Counted from the stretch's first letter, positions 11,895-23,785 are shown. The stretch: 64,000 bases of DNA from Stomoxys calcitrans (GCF_963082655.1 NC_081553.1:193381373-193445372); one strand, 5' to 3'. Made by a program: numbers and translations. Notes: a model not told the origin generated them from the letters alone.

Positions 11895-12795
11895 AAGTAA
11901 AAACGTGCTAAGTTCGGCCGGGCCGAATCTTATATACCCTCCATCATGGATCGCATTTGTTGAGTTCTTTTCCCGGTATCTCTTTTGAGGCAAACAAAGG
12001 ATAAAAGATAAGAATTGCTATGCTATTGAAGCTATATCAAGTTATGGTCCGATTCGTCGTGCAAAATTTCAGCTAAATCGGATAGGAATTGCGCCCTCTA
12101 GAGGCTCAAGAAGTAAAATAGAGAGTTCGGTGTATATGGAAGCTGTATCAGGCTATAGACCGATTTGAACCATACTTAGCACTGTTGTTGAAAGTCATAA
12201 CAAAACACGTAACGCTAAATTTCCGCAAAACCGGATAGGAATTGCGTCTTCTAGAGGCTCAAGAAGTAAAATACGGAGTTCGATGTATATGGGAGCTGTA
12301 TCAGGCTATAGACCGATTCGGACCATATTTGAAACGTATGTTGAAGGTTATGGGAAAAGCCGTTGTTCAAAATTTCAACCAAATTGGATATTAATAACGC
12401 CCTCTAGAGGCTCAAGAAGCAAGAAGAAGAAGATCCCAGATCGGTTTATATGACAGCTATATCAGGTTATGGACCGATATGAACCATACTTGGCACGGTT
12501 GTTGGAAGTCATAACAAAACAAGTCATGCTAAATCTCAACCAAATCGGATAAAAATTGGGCCCTCTAGAGGCTCAAGAAGTCTAGATTCAAGATCGGTTT
12601 ATATGGCAGCTATATCAAAACATGGACCGATACTCCTTCGAAAGTTATCGTGCTTTCGACAGCTGTATCAGGCTATAGACCTATTCGGACCATTACTTGA
12701 AACGTATGTTTAAGGTTATGGGAAAGCAATTGTTCAAAATTTCAGCCAAATCGGATAAAAATTGCGCCCTCTAGAGGCTCAAGAAATCAAGATCC
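11895..12795 (+). repeat. Family A repeat, 3'-truncated
   Basis: The left end is 'gtgctaagttcggccgggcc' then 'ttatataccctccatcatgg'. Units repeat with the mark 'gctcaagaagtaaaata' at 12111 and 12264, then the equivalent site at 12417, giving steps of 153 bp. The next step is lengthened by a short GAA insertion. The element stops where LINE sequence starts near 12800. Confidence 0.8.
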
Positions 12796-12799
12796 CAGA

Positions 12800-13478
12800 T
12801 TAAAAGATAACAAATGTTCTGTCACATCCAAAAGTGAAGTAAAGCGGAGGTGGTGTGGGGCTAACGCGATCCATACGTAGCATGTGAACATTTTTACGGT
12901 CAGTAAACTGGCCATAAGGGCAATAACAACCAGAACGGTAAAGTCACGAGCAGTCTGGGAGTGTAAGAAGGAGACTAACGCCATCTCTGAGTATGGCACG
13001 ATCCGTAATCCTTGGGTGCCAGGTCATAGCGGATTAATGGGTAAAGTCACGAGCAGTCTTGGAGTGTAAGAAGGAGACTAACGCCATCTCTGAGTATGGC
13101 ACGATCCGTAACCCTTGGGTGCCCGGTCATAGCGGATTAAAGGGAAATGAATGGCAGTGAAGATCAGATAACTGCCATCAACAAACTTGGTTAACCCGAA
13201 GCTTTTCGGGTGGACGCAGTCCGAGTTAAGAGCGTGGGCTACACTGTGGAACAGCGAAACGGTCGACAGGACAACGAATATCCTGTAGGGACATCCGTAA
13301 TGTGAGAAGACAAGGTTATTACTGAAAGGAAGCAAGCAGGAAGTCAGTAAAGTTGTTGGTATCATAACAACAGGACACATGGGACTGCGAGCATATTTAT
13401 GCAAAATCGATGCGGCGAATGATATCATGTGTAGGGCATGCGGGGAAGATGATTAGATGTTGGAACATTTCGGAGCAT
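12800..13478 (+). pseudogene. Non-LTR retrotransposon remnant (RNase H and Cys/His tail) with internal tandem duplication
   Basis: Frame 12884-13069 reads as an RNase H fragment: VNIFTVSKLAIRAI and WVPGHSGLMG. A segment of about 104 bp (about 12940-13040) is repeated directly at about 13041-13143. A zinc-knuckle-like CRACGEDD follows at 13428-13455, with a stop inside it. The catalytic Asp of TDSK is replaced by Val. A related fragment lies inverted at 45290-45520. Confidence 0.7.
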
Positions 13479-13720
13479 TTATGGGTTGCCCAAAAAGTAA
13501 TTGCGGATTTTTTAAAAGAAAGTAAATGCATTTTTAATGAAACTTAGAATGAACTTTAATCAAATATACTTTTTTTACACTTTTTTTCTAAAGCAAGCTA
13601 AAAGTAACAGCTGATAACTGACAGAAGAAAGAATGCAATTACAGAGTCACAAGATGTGAAAAAATTTGTCAACGCCGACTATATGAAAAATCCGCAATTA
13701 CTTTTTGGGCAACCCAATAT
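13479..13720 (+). mobile_element. Mariner-like MITE, full length
   Basis: The terminal inverted repeats are GGGTTGCCCAAAAAGTAATT at the left and its complement at the right, with TA-rich junctions. There is no coding capacity. Related copies are at 26761-26990, 39149-39335 (truncated) and 55033-55272. Confidence 0.9.
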
Positions 13721-14843
13721 TTATTTTGAAATTTATATTTTTGTACGGCGAATTCAAAAATCAATTGACATATCCAGTTCTCTCAGCTGGGTTGATGCGG
13801 CCACCTGATAAATACGCCTTGCGTTGACTAATTGACAGCTTTGATGCCATTATGTGAACCCAAACTTGATATCATTTGTTTTGGCTAAGAGATAACAAGG
13901 AAATTGCAAAAAAAAACACTACTATTCTTAAAATAACAAACATTTTCTCCTCCTATTATTTTTTTTTTTTGTTTATCGTGAAATTTAATTTGCATTTATA
14001 TGCGAATAACAAGTTGAAGCTACATTGTGTAGTATGTATTGCACATGCTACCAAGTACGAGAGAATGCTATTCAGATTTTTATTACTTGTGAACATGTGG
14101 CAAGGCACATACATAAATCTGTTTTCTAAAAGAGTTCTATGACCCAATTTCAGGTGACATAGGTTAACATTGTTATAATTAAACCATTAATGCAGAATGA
14201 GCAAAAAAGTAACCAAAAAAATATGGCTGTTTTGAAACCCCTTTCCATCTGGAGCAAGGAAAAAGGTACCCCAGTGTAGGTTTTATTGGCATAAAGTGAA
14301 CGTAAAAATAGATAAACAAAATTTGTTTGTTTTGGGGAAAATCAACTTGTCAAAAGTCATAAATTTTACAAAGCTCAAAAAAATTCAAATAAAAATTGTT
14401 CTGAAAAAGTTTGGGTGGGAAAACCTTTTAGTGGATAGAAGTTGTTTCTTATATTCAACAAAAGCTATGGCGTTAGTCCCAGTTTTCTGCTACGATTTTA
14501 TGTCATGGGCTTATAAATCCCATTTTTAGCTCTAAATGATTATATATTGTATATCAAAATGGAGCTTCCGGATTTTCTTGTATGAATGACAAAAAATTTC
14601 AACTTTTTGGGCATTGGTGCGTATAATTGATTTCGATAATTATGCCCTTATATGCCATATGTCATACGCCACCTTTGTAAATGGCTTAAAATGGCAAATG
14701 ATGGCCCTAGGCTAAATCCCAAAAACATGAGCTTTTGCTAAAATACGCGCAAAGTTGAAATTTTTTTTAACTTTTCCCCATTGCTTTTGTCGAATTTGTG
14801 TACAGAATTGCTTTTTTGCAAAGCGACGCTTAAAACCATAGCT
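13721..14843. other. AT-rich intergenic sequence, no feature seen
   Basis: No protein similarity, RNA gene or known repeat was recognised. The open frames at 13876-14142 and 14296-14529 are rich in Lys, Asn, Phe and Ile, as expected from base composition. Confidence 0.5.
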
Positions 14844-14994
14844 GGATTCCCTAAGACATAAGCTCTTGTCTGATATGGTGGGAAATATAATTATAGTTAA
14901 CGCTCAAAACCAAAGCTCAAAACCAAGGATTCCCTAAGACAAAAGCCCTTGTCTGATGTTGTGGGAAATATAAATATAGTTGTAGTTAAAAACT
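14844..14994 (+). repeat. Tandem duplication, about 84 bp unit
   Basis: 'ggattccctaagacataagc' at 14844 recurs as 'ggattccctaagacaaaagc' at 14928. Both are followed by 'cttgtctgat..tg(g/t)tgggaaatata'. The two units differ at several positions. Confidence 0.8.
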
Positions 14995-15172
14995 TCAAAT
15001 TTGCCCATGAACATTCCATTAAGGGTCAGGGGCAAACTTCTCACATATCAATGAGTGCTGTCCAATTCAAGTTTATGCTCAATGATATGGCAGCATTAGG
15101 AGAGATGGCCACCACTGAAAATTTTCGATTCGAATCTAGGCGTTCAGCTTCATAGGCGGACATGCTAACCTA
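14995..15172 (-). repeat. tRNA-derived SINE with internal deletion
   Basis: On the minus strand it reads tRNA-like head ('aggttagcatgtccgcct', B box 'gattcgaatcg'), a short piece of body, then the 3' tail 'gaatgttcatgggcaaat'. The middle of the element, including the 'ctataaaaaggaggcc' segment, is missing. Confidence 0.75.
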
Positions 15173-15239
15173 GTTTAAAACTAAACATGGGATAAGAACA
15201 AACACAAAGTAGATTCAGGAGCGTTCTGGAAATGTTCAA

Positions 15240-15580
15240 AAAGGATAGATCTCGAGATGGATCCATCGATTTAAGCGAAATTTTGTAGGCCCTTTAATGG
15301 TAATGGGGATCGCCACACCCCCCAAAAAAAATACGCCTAAACGGATATGTAGACCGAGAGTGAAAATATGGGTCTCAAACGAGAGGTATTTGGAAGTAGA
15401 AAACGAAACTTATATAAAAAATTTGCAGTCAAGTACCTGGGAGGCTGCACCATCCCAAAAACCACCCTGTATGTATGCCCACCGACATGTTGTAGAGTAC
15501 AAACATAACCAACCATAAAACCGCCCATACGTTCATTTAGGGCGATCGGGTACCATTTTAGGGTGTAGCGAAGCACATCG
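15240..15580 (+). repeat. Family D fragment
   Basis: It contains 'gggtctcaaacgagaggtat', 'ggaagtagaaaacgaaact' and C-rich joints. It ends near 'gtgtagcgaagcacatcgg'. Confidence 0.6.
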
Positions 15581-15599
15581 GTCTGCTTAATCTTCTTAT

Positions 15600-15825
15600 A
15601 TTTAACAAATAAAAGCATTCGGCGGAGCCGAATCTTATCTACCCTCCACCATGGATAGCATTCGTCAAGTTCTTCGCACGAATTCTCTTTATAGGCAGAA
15701 AAAAAGATAACGAATAAAAAATGCTTCCTGTTTGTGCTTAAGGAGTCAAATCAAGATATGGTGTATATGGGAGCTATATCAGGTTTCAGATCGATTCGAG
15801 ACATGTTTGGTGTGGGTGTTGGATA
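15600..15825 (+). repeat. Family A repeat, left end only
   Basis: It has 'ttcggcggagccgaatc' then 'taccctccaccatggatagc' and the beginning of the first unit. It is cut at 15826 by the short retroelement 3' end (15826-15910), which contains 'ccgattactggcttaggtg'. Confidence 0.7.
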
Positions 15826-15964
15826 AGTTAAACAAGCCGATTACTGGCTTAGGTGTATATCCACAGTGGCATGGAATAGATTAAAATACGCAAACCTATT
15901 TTCAACCTGACCTTTTCTAGTCTGAGGAACGATAAACAGAGTCTAAATTAAAGTTTTCTTATGG

Positions 15965-16775
15965 TCAACGCCCATTCAGAAAAACTGTTTTGCACTTTTC
16001 CCATGGAAAACCTTATTCAGCCAGACTGAATTGCAGTTTTCCAAAAGAAAACCTTACTCAGTCAGGCTGAATTGCAGTTTTCCAAAAGAAAACCTTATTT
16101 AGCCAGACTGAATTGCAGTTTTTCAAAAGAAAGCCTTATTCAGCCAGGCTGAATTGCAGTTTTCCAAAAGAAACCCTTATTCAGCTAGGCAGAATTGCAG
16201 TTTTCCAGAAGAAAACCTTATTCGGCCAGCTAGGCAAGGAAGAAGAAAACCTCATTCAGCCAGCTAGGCTGACTTGCAGTTTTCCAAAAGAAAACCTTAT
16301 TCAGCCAGGCTGAATGGAATGTTTCTTATAGAAGACTTTATTCAGCCACGCTGAATGAGATGTTTCCTATAGAAAACCTTATTCAGGCGAGCTGAATTGC
16401 AGTTTTCCAAAAGAAATCCTTATTTAGCCAGGCTGAATTGCAGTTTTCCAAAAGAAAACCTTATTCAGCCAGCCTGAATTGCAGTTTTCCAAAAGAAACC
16501 CTTATTCAACCAGGCTGAATGGCAGTTTTCCAAAAGAAACCCTTTTTCAGCCAGGCTGAATATATAGAAAACCTTATTCAGCCAGGCTGAATTGCATTTT
16601 TCCAAAAGAAAACCTTATTCAGCCAGGCTGAATTGAATTTTTCCAAAAGAAACCCTTATTCAGCAAGACTAAATGGAATATTTCCTATAGAAAACCTTAT
16701 TCAGAAAGGCTGATTGTAAAGTTCCCTATAGAAAATATTATTCAGCCACGCTGAATTGAAGTTTTCCTATAGGTT
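15965..16775. repeat. 41-bp minisatellite, about 19 units
   Basis: The unit has a period of 41 bp and contains the near-perfect palindrome TTCAGCCAGGCTGAA plus the linker TTTTCCAAAAGAAAACC. A second linker type, TTTCCTATAGAAAACC, occurs in several units. 'CCTTATT'-type marks recur near 16011, 16052, 16093, 16133, 16174, 16216 and on to 16735. The period is not a multiple of three, so the 66-codon frame at 16113-16313 is incidental. Confidence 0.95.
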
Positions 16776-16880
16776 GGAGGGCACGCGACCAGCAATCTTG
16801 GTTACTAGCCGCTTCACTCGGTGACCTTAGGTCCATTGCGGTAACCCTAGAAGAAATTAGAAGAGAAGAAAAAGGAGAAA
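16776..16880 (-). repeat. Repeat shared with 25915-26035
   Basis: It contains 'ggttggagggcacgcgacc', 'cactcggtgacctta' and 'ggtccattgcg'. The inverse, with 'cgcaatggaccttaggta', is at 25945-26030. It is probably the end of an unidentified retroelement. Confidence 0.6.
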
Positions 16881-17093
16881 AAGCGTTCTAAGTTCGGCCA
16901 GGCCGAATCTTATAAACCCTCCACTTTGGATCGCATTTGTCAAATTCTTTGTCCGGTATATCTTTATAGACAAACAAATGATAACGGATAATTTGATTTG
17001 CTATTAGAGCTATATCACGTTGGGCAATGATTCAGACCATACTGGGAAAGTATATTGGATAGTCATAGGAAAAGTCATTGTACAAAATTTTAG

Positions 17094-17420
17094 CCACCGT
17101 AGCGCAGAGGTTAGCATATCCACCTATAACGATGAACGCCTGAGTTCGAATCCTGGCGAGACCATCAGAAAAAAAATTTTTCAGCGGTGCTTTTCCCCTC
17201 CTAATGGAGGGGAAAAGCACCATTTGTGAGGTACCATGCCATGTTAAACTTCTTTCCAAAGAGGTGTCGCACTGCGGCACGCCTTTCGGACTCGGCTATA
17301 AAAAGGAGGCCCCTTATCATTGAGCTTAAAATTGAATCGGACTGCACTCTTTGAAATGTGAAAATTCTGCCCCTGTTCCTTAGTGGAATGTTCATGGGCA
17401 AAATTTGCAATTTGCAATTT
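17094..17420 (+). repeat. tRNA-derived SINE, near full length with target-site duplication
   Basis: The Pol III promoter boxes are visible: A box 'tagcgcagaggttagca' and B box 'gagttcgaatcctgg'. The body continues to 'gaatgttcatgggcaaaat' and a repeated 'ttgcaa' tail. The 13-bp sequence 'tacaaaattttag' flanks it at 17081-17093 and 17421-17433. This is direct evidence of retrotransposition into the family A element. Confidence 0.95.
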
Positions 17421-18096
17421 ACAAAATTTTAGCCAAATCGTTTAATAATTGTGATCTCTAGGGGCTCAAGAAGTAAAATCAGGAGATCGCTCCATATGGG
17501 AGCTATGGGTTATGGACCGATTCAGACCATACTTGGCACGTATGTTGGAAGTTAAAAGAGAAGAGTTATTGCGCAAAATTTCAGCCAAATAGGGCAAAAA
17601 TTGCGCCCTCTAGGGGCTCAAGAAGTAAAATCGGGAGATCGATTTACTATGGAGCTATATCAGGTTATGAACCGATTCATATTATACCTAGCACATAAGT
17701 TGGAGGTCATAGGAGAAGTCGTTGTGTAAAATTTCAGCCAAATCAGATAAGCCGTGCCATGGAGGGGCTCAAAAAGTAAGGTAAGGAGATCGATTAACAT
17801 GGGAGCTATATCGAGTTGTGGACCGATTCAAACCATACTTAGTAAGTTTGAGGTCACAAGGTAAGTCATATTGTAAAATTTCAATAAGTCAAGAATTACG
17901 CCCACTTAGGGCTCAAGAAATAAAATCGGAAAATCGATTAATGTGAGAGCTATATCAGGTTATGAACCGATCCAGACCATAATTCTCGCGTTTGTTGGAT
18001 GTCACAGGGGAAGTAATTGTGTAAAATTTCAGCCAAAGCGGATACCAATTGCGGCCTCCAGCGGCTCAAGAAGTCATATTAATGGATCGGTTTAGG

Positions 18097-18375
18097 AGGC
18101 AAAAACCACCGCTGAAAAATTTTATCTGATGTTCTCGCCTGCATTAGAACTGCGGAGTTGAGTTTTTGAGGCCGGAGTTAAAGTCGGAGTCGAACTATTG
18201 AGCTGAAGTCGGGGTTTGGCTTAAAGTTGAGCAATCTTACCCTGACTCCGAACAGCTCTCCGTCTCAGCCTTAATACTCTGACTCCGACTTAGACTCCAA
18301 CCCGAGGTCGGAGTCGAGATCCCAGGCGTTCAGAGTCATAGGCGGACATGCTAACCTTGGTGCTAAGATGGCCTC
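18097..18375 (-). repeat. SINE head split by GGAGTC-rich tract
   Basis: On the minus strand the tRNA-like head ('ggttagcatgtccgcc', 'aacgcctggg') lies at 18320-18375 and the next SINE segment ('gcgagaacatcag', 'tttttcagcggtgg') at 18097-18155. Between them about 165 bp is rich in 'gtcggagtcg' and 'actccgac' motifs. That is an expansion or insertion inside the B-box region. Confidence 0.7.
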
Positions 18376-18569
18376 TAATCAACAAAAAAATATCTGTGCA
18401 AAACTGCAAGTGGCTAGCTTCATTCGTTCGACCGCTATCATGGTTTCGACATAGGGACATGCCTAGATCGACTTAGAATTTCAAAACGATCAAGAATATA
18501 TCAATATTTGGAGATGTTACAAACGCAATGATAGGATTATTCTATTATTATTATAATTTGTGTTAATTT

Positions 18570-19320
18570 TTTGTCGGTTTGTTTATTCCGTATAGACTCA
18601 AACTTAAAATTTTCACATGATGATATAGGTCACCTTATTTTTTGATATTTGAAGGGGATGGACCCCTCTCCTTACCCAAAAATTTCAAAAAAATCTCGGA
18701 GATGGGTGGGGTGATTCAAGTGAAACTTTGTTTGCAGTTTCAAAGTAACGTAAAAAAAAATTTTGATATCCAAATATAAGATTAGGGGGCCGCCCGACCA
18801 CCAAAACCCGCGGAATGGGCATATGAACCAACAACGACAATAGGGGGCTCAAATGAAAGTTATTTGGGAGTAGAAAACAATCTGATATGCAATTTTTAGG
18901 CCACTTGCTTAACACACTCCCAAAAAATCCCCCAATCGATCATACATATTAACCGACCATGGCTCAAATAAGAGCTATATATAGCACGAAATTGATACGG
19001 AACCCAGTCTCCGGGGATTTCCCACACCCCATAGCACCATGGTAATATAGGGCTCAAATAAAAGGTATTTGAGAGTAGAGCACATATCCTATATCTACTT
19101 TCAGGACAAAGTGTAAGGGTAGCCATCCCCTCTACTACCAAAAATGTTGCCCAAACCGGCTTTTGGCGGCTCAAAAGAAAAAAATGGGGGTACAGCATGA
19201 ATTTAATATCACCCCCAAACAGGCCTTATATATCGACCATTGCGATATGGGTCTCAAATAAAAGGCATAAGACAGGCAAAGAAGGTGCAGCGGAGAGGAC
19301 CCGGTTCTGCCAGTGTTCCA
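18570..19320 (+). repeat. Family D repeat
   Basis: It has 'gggggctcaaatgaaagtt', 'tagggctcaaataaaaggt' and C-rich joints, and ends at 19285-19300 with 'gcagcggagaggacccgg'. Confidence 0.65.
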
Positions 19321-20050
19321 TAAAATGAAATATTGGCAACAAAAAAAAATTTCTGTCAAATTCTTTTCTGTGATCAATCAGCCCGTATCTCTCTTCTTTG
19401 GGAAATTAATGAAAAATAGAACAAATTACTTGGTTTTCTTAAGAAATAACATTTTTGTCTGCCGATTAAAGGATTAACCAAATAGAAGAACAAATTTGTA
19501 GAACAAAATTTGAACAACAGTGTCTCGAACTTCAATAACATGATCATATTTAGGTATAAGCGACAAAATTATTAAAAAGGGGATTGTCAGAAAAGGGTCA
19601 CGAAAAGATAATTGCAAACGGTAAGATTGCACACATCGTAGAATACGTGACAAAAATGCTCCTTTTTTATGCAAAATAGTACGAATAATTGATCGGACAT
19701 TTACAGTGAGGAATTATTGAGAATGGAGAGGACATATTTAGTCAAACTATTGTGGATAACTGTATTTTAATTAACCTCATTGAACAAAGTTCCGTTTATT
19801 GCCGAACCATGAGCTACATGTAGACTCTTTCTGTATATGCTGAAAGTCTCCCAAATGTTAGCCACTCGTATGGGAAATTGCTGTTAGTGACGCCCCCATT
19901 ACAACCACAAAATATTGATAATTTTTGACAATTGGCAACGATCCAATTCATTAAAAAAATCGCTGCACTTATAGGATGTCTTTTTTAAAAAAAATATTTT
20001 TAAATGCTGTCTGGGAAGTTTTTTCATCAATTTTCACATACATTAGAATG
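19321..20050. other. Intergenic, nothing recognised
   Basis: The sequence is AT-rich without coding signal or known repeat. Confidence 0.5.
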
Positions 20051-21666
20051 CAAAAACAAGTAAAAGCTTGCAAAGTTCGGCCGTGTCGAATCTTATATAC
20101 CCTCCACCATGGATCGCATTTGTCGAGTTCTTTTCCCGGTGTCTCTTTTTAGACAAACAAAGGAAAGGAAAGGATAAAAGAAAAGAATTGCTATGATATT
20201 GGAGCTATATCAAGTTATGGTCCGATTCGGACCATAATCGAATGAATGTTGGAGACCACAGTAGAAGGCATTGTGTAAAATTTCAGCAAAATCGAATAAG
20301 GTTTACGCCCTTTAGGGACTCAAAAAGTAGAATAGGGAGATCGTTTTATAGGGGAGCTGTATTAGGTTATGGACCGATTCAGACCATATTTGACACAAAT
20401 GTTTAAGGTCTTGGGAGAAGCCGTTGTACAAAATTTCCCTCAAATCAGACAATAATTGCGCCCTATAGAGGCTCAAGAAATCAAGATCCCAAATCGGTTT
20501 ATATGGTTATGGATCGATTTGAACCATACTTTGCGTAGTTGTTGAAAGTCATAACGAAACACTTTGTTCAAAATTTTAGCAAAATTGGATAGGAATTGCG
20601 CCCTCTAGAGGCTCAAGAAGTAAAATAGGGAGATCGTTTTATAGGGGAGCTGTATTAGGCTATAGACCGATTCAGACCATATTTGACACAAATGTTTAAG
20701 GTCTTGGGAGAAGCCGTTGTACAAAATTTCCCTCAAATCAGACAATAATTGCGCCCTATAGAGGCACAAGAAATCAAGATCCCAAATCGGTTTATATGGC
20801 AGCTATATTAGGTTATGGATCGATTTGAACCATACTTTGCGTAGTTGTTGAAAGTCATAGCGAAACACGTCGTTCAAAATTTTAGCGAAATCGGATAGGA
20901 TTTGCGCCCTCTAAAGGCTCAAGAAGTCCAGACCCCAGATCGGTTTTTTATGACAGCTATATAAGGTTATGCATCGATTTCCCCCATACTTGGCACAATT
21001 GTTGGAAACCATGACGAAACACGTCGTGCAAAGTTTCAGCCAAATCAGATAATAATTGCGCCCTCTAGAGGCTCAAGAAGTCAAGATCCCAGATCGGTTT
21101 ATATGTCAGCTACATCAGGTTATGGACCGATTTGAACCATACTTGGCACAGTTGTTGGAAACCATGACGGAACACGTCGTGCAAAGTGTCAGCCAAATCG
21201 GATGGGAATTGCGCCCTCTAGAGGCTCAAGAAGTCAAGATTCAAGATCGGTTTATATGACAACTATATCAGATTATGGACCGATTTCAACCATACTTAGC
21301 ACAATTGTTGAAAATCATTCAGCCAGATCATATAAAAATTGCTCCCTCTAGTGGCTCAAGAAGTCAAGATCCAAAATCGGTTTATATGACCGCTATATAA
21401 AAACATGGACCGATATGGTCCATTTACACTCCCAACCGACCTACACCTATAAGAAGTATTTGTGCAAAATTTCAAACGGCTAGCTTTACTACTTCGAAAG
21501 TTAGCGTGCTTTCGACAGACGGACGGACGGATATGACTAGATCGACAGAAAATGTCATGACGATCAAGAATATATATACTTTATGAGGTCTGAGATGAAT
21601 ATTTCGAGGAGTTACAAATTGGTATACCGAAATTAGTATACCCCCATCCTATGGTGGAGGGTATGT
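20051..21666 (+). repeat. Family A repeat, most complete copy
   Basis: The left end is at 20057-20115: 'gcaaagttcggccgtgtcg' then 'tataccctccaccatggatc'. The right end is at 21510-21665: 'gacagacggacggacggat', 'gtcatgacgatcaagaata', 'atcctatggtggagggtat'. Internal units step by about 153 bp, with the mark 'gaagtc(a/c)aga' at 20927, 21081 and 21234. A segment of about 293 bp beginning near 20331 is repeated at 20624 with few differences, a more recent internal duplication. No transposase is encoded. Confidence 0.9.
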
Positions 21667-23005
21667 TTCAATATCCGTAACTCTTACATATAAAAAATTA
21701 AATCTATATGTTGGAACATGTACTCAATTCTGTACCCTTCGGTATATATATATATATATTATGCTGGTTTTTTTGTAATTAAAAAAGTGATTAAGTCTTT
21801 CTAAATGTAAATCAAATACATGATAAGAGATTTTTTCAAAATAAAAACTATAGAAAATTTTTGATTTTGAAAATAGCAAATGAAAAAAATTTTGCATATC
21901 TAGAAAAGTTAATTCACAACCACTTTAATTTTCATAATACAAATGTTCTACAATAATTCTACGACTTTTTCTAAATTTCTTAAGAAATTTCTTTGGTGCA
22001 TATATATGTATATATATTTTCGGAAAAGGAAATTCATTCACTTCCGGTTAGGTAAGTAGATGAAATTGTCCACATGTCGCCATATTGAATTACGAAATAG
22101 CGATACACTCAAACACTTCAATTCTTTAATAAATATATGAATTATTTTAATTATCTTGTTTATTGAACAAAATTAAGCCAATATTTTTTTCTCTGTGACT
22201 CCAAAATTTTCTTTTTTTAGTTTTAACACCGGCCGGTAAGGTACCCTTCCTATGTATGCAGAAAAATTCATGCACATGCATATACACATTATATATACAT
22301 GCATGAGATACCTATGCACTTTTGTCACCACTCATTGCAATTTAGAATTTTATTGTGAAATTCTTGTTTTATGTTGAAATAATGCCACTTTATAAAAATA
22401 TTTATATCAATTACTCACCAAAGATTTTTTTCGAATTTTTTTATTTTATTTCTCAATGGATGTTGGCAAATTCTTTAGATTTTTTTAGGATTTTATTGAG
22501 AGATGCAAATTTTTGCCTACCACTTACCTCGAGCACAAAAGACGGAAAGGCCGATTTTCGCAGTGGCCAAGATGCACATGCGCTGGAAAGCGCATCATAC
22601 CCCATCGTCATCGAGCAAACACACATACAACCCATGGATGCGGATGACATGGCATGATGGTGGCCACCGACATCAATAATCTGGCTGTCTCCTGTTCGTA
22701 TGTAATCGTCTGCGCCCAAACTGAATGAGTGCACTATACTAGTTTAGTTTCATTCGAATGACACTTTTGAAAGCTTTAGCCCTTTTTGGCATTAGTGTAA
22801 GTGGGAAAAAGTTCTTAGTTACATCGATTGGAAGTGAAATAGAAATTGCCGCATTTATTACAAAAAGCACTTGCATCCATGCCAACCGCCATTGCAACGA
22901 TGTAAGAATGAATGTATCGACAAGTTGCTGAAATGTGTGAAGAACGTCAATAACTATAGGAAAACTGTTTATTTAAAAGCAATTTTCAAAATGAATTAAT
23001 ATATT
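21667..23005. other. Intergenic, nothing recognised
   Basis: The sequence is AT-rich, with (TA)n at about 21745-21760. The overlapping opposite-strand frames at 22355-22734 have no support. Confidence 0.5.
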
Positions 23006-23490
23006 GCCTCCCGGATAGGGGTATGCTAACATTGTCATCCAGTTTCTAACATCTCGAAATATTGATCTGAGACCTTCAGTCGATGTCTGTCGAAAACGCT
23101 GCATATTCCTAAAGAAAAAGGCTTTCTACTTTTGCACAAATATTTCTTCTTTGCATAGAGATGGGCGATGGTATTTACCCGGTGAATTGGTAAATACCTG
23201 GGTATTTACCCATTTATACCCAAAAGCTGGGTATTTATAATTTTGCCGATATCTTGGACATAAAAATATATTCCAAGTTTCCAATTTTTGATGATTTCGT
23301 ATTCTTTGTATATAAACCTGATCTCTGATAGTCAACCAAAAGGTTAGTAGGGGCACCAGATCTCGCTGTGCCAAATTTCATCCAAATCGGATGAAAAATG
23401 CTCCTTTTATAGGCACGCTAGCCAAACCGGGCCCGCTCCGCTGCGCCTTCTTTAACTCTCTAATATCTTTTTACCTGAATGCGGATATCG
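23006..23490 (-). repeat. Mosaic of family A, family D and other repeat pieces
   Basis: 23010-23100 is an inverted family A right end ('ggataggggtatgctaac', 'catctcgaaatattgatc'). 23150-23245 begins 'agagatgggcgatggtat' and carries repeated 'gggtatttaccc'. 23330-23420 matches the repeat at 3090-3260 ('tgtgccaaatttcatc', 'gctccttttataggcac'). 23420-23445 is the family D terminus inverted ('gggcccgctccgctgcgcc'). Confidence 0.55.
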
Positions 23491-23494
23491 AATT

Positions 23495-23785
23495 CGCGCC
23501 ATTGTAGCCAATGACGCTGAACGCATTCGTATCCTGGCGAGAACATCGGACAAAGCGGTGTTTATCCTCTCTTAATGTTGCCGAAATTTGCGAGGTACAA
23601 TACCATGCATAGTCATTAAAAAATTTGCCTCAAAGAGGTGTCGTACTGCGGGACGCCGTTTGGACTCGGCTATAAAAAGGTCCCTTATCATTGAATTTAA
23701 ACTTGTAACGGAAAACACTCATTGATGTGTGAGAATTTGCTCCTTCTCGGTTCCTGGTGATAATGTTCTTCCTTAGGATAATGTT
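23495..23785 (+). repeat. tRNA-derived SINE, degraded
   Basis: Head 'gccattgtagccaatgacg' with decayed A box and B box 'attcgtatcctggcgag'. The body has 'ggtgtcgtactgcgggacgc' and 'ggctataaaaaggtcccttatc'-type sequence, then an incomplete tail. Confidence 0.75.

Larger units (their letters stand above)
16878..18545 (+). repeat. Family A repeat with SINE insertions
   Basis: The left end is 'ttctaagttcggccaggcc'. Internal units carry 'gggctcaagaagtaaaatc' and 'gggagctatatcaggttatg'. The degraded right end is at 18460-18530 with 'acgatcaagaatatatcaa' and 'gatgttacaaacgcaatga'. A SINE at 17094-17420 interrupts it, and a second, disrupted SINE head lies at 18097-18375. Confidence 0.8.

Noticed and set aside
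16113..16313. 66-codon repetitive open frame
   Set aside because: The 41-bp unit length shifts frame every unit, and the frame ends once units vary; it is a minisatellite, not a protein.
17094..17170. Possible functional tRNA gene
   Set aside because: The A and B boxes are present but no acceptor stem can be closed, and the sequence continues into a SINE body found at ten places.
23150..23245. Possible hAT transposon end ('agagatgggcgatgg')
   Set aside because: Only one end is suggestive; no matching inverted end, 8-bp duplication or transposase was found.
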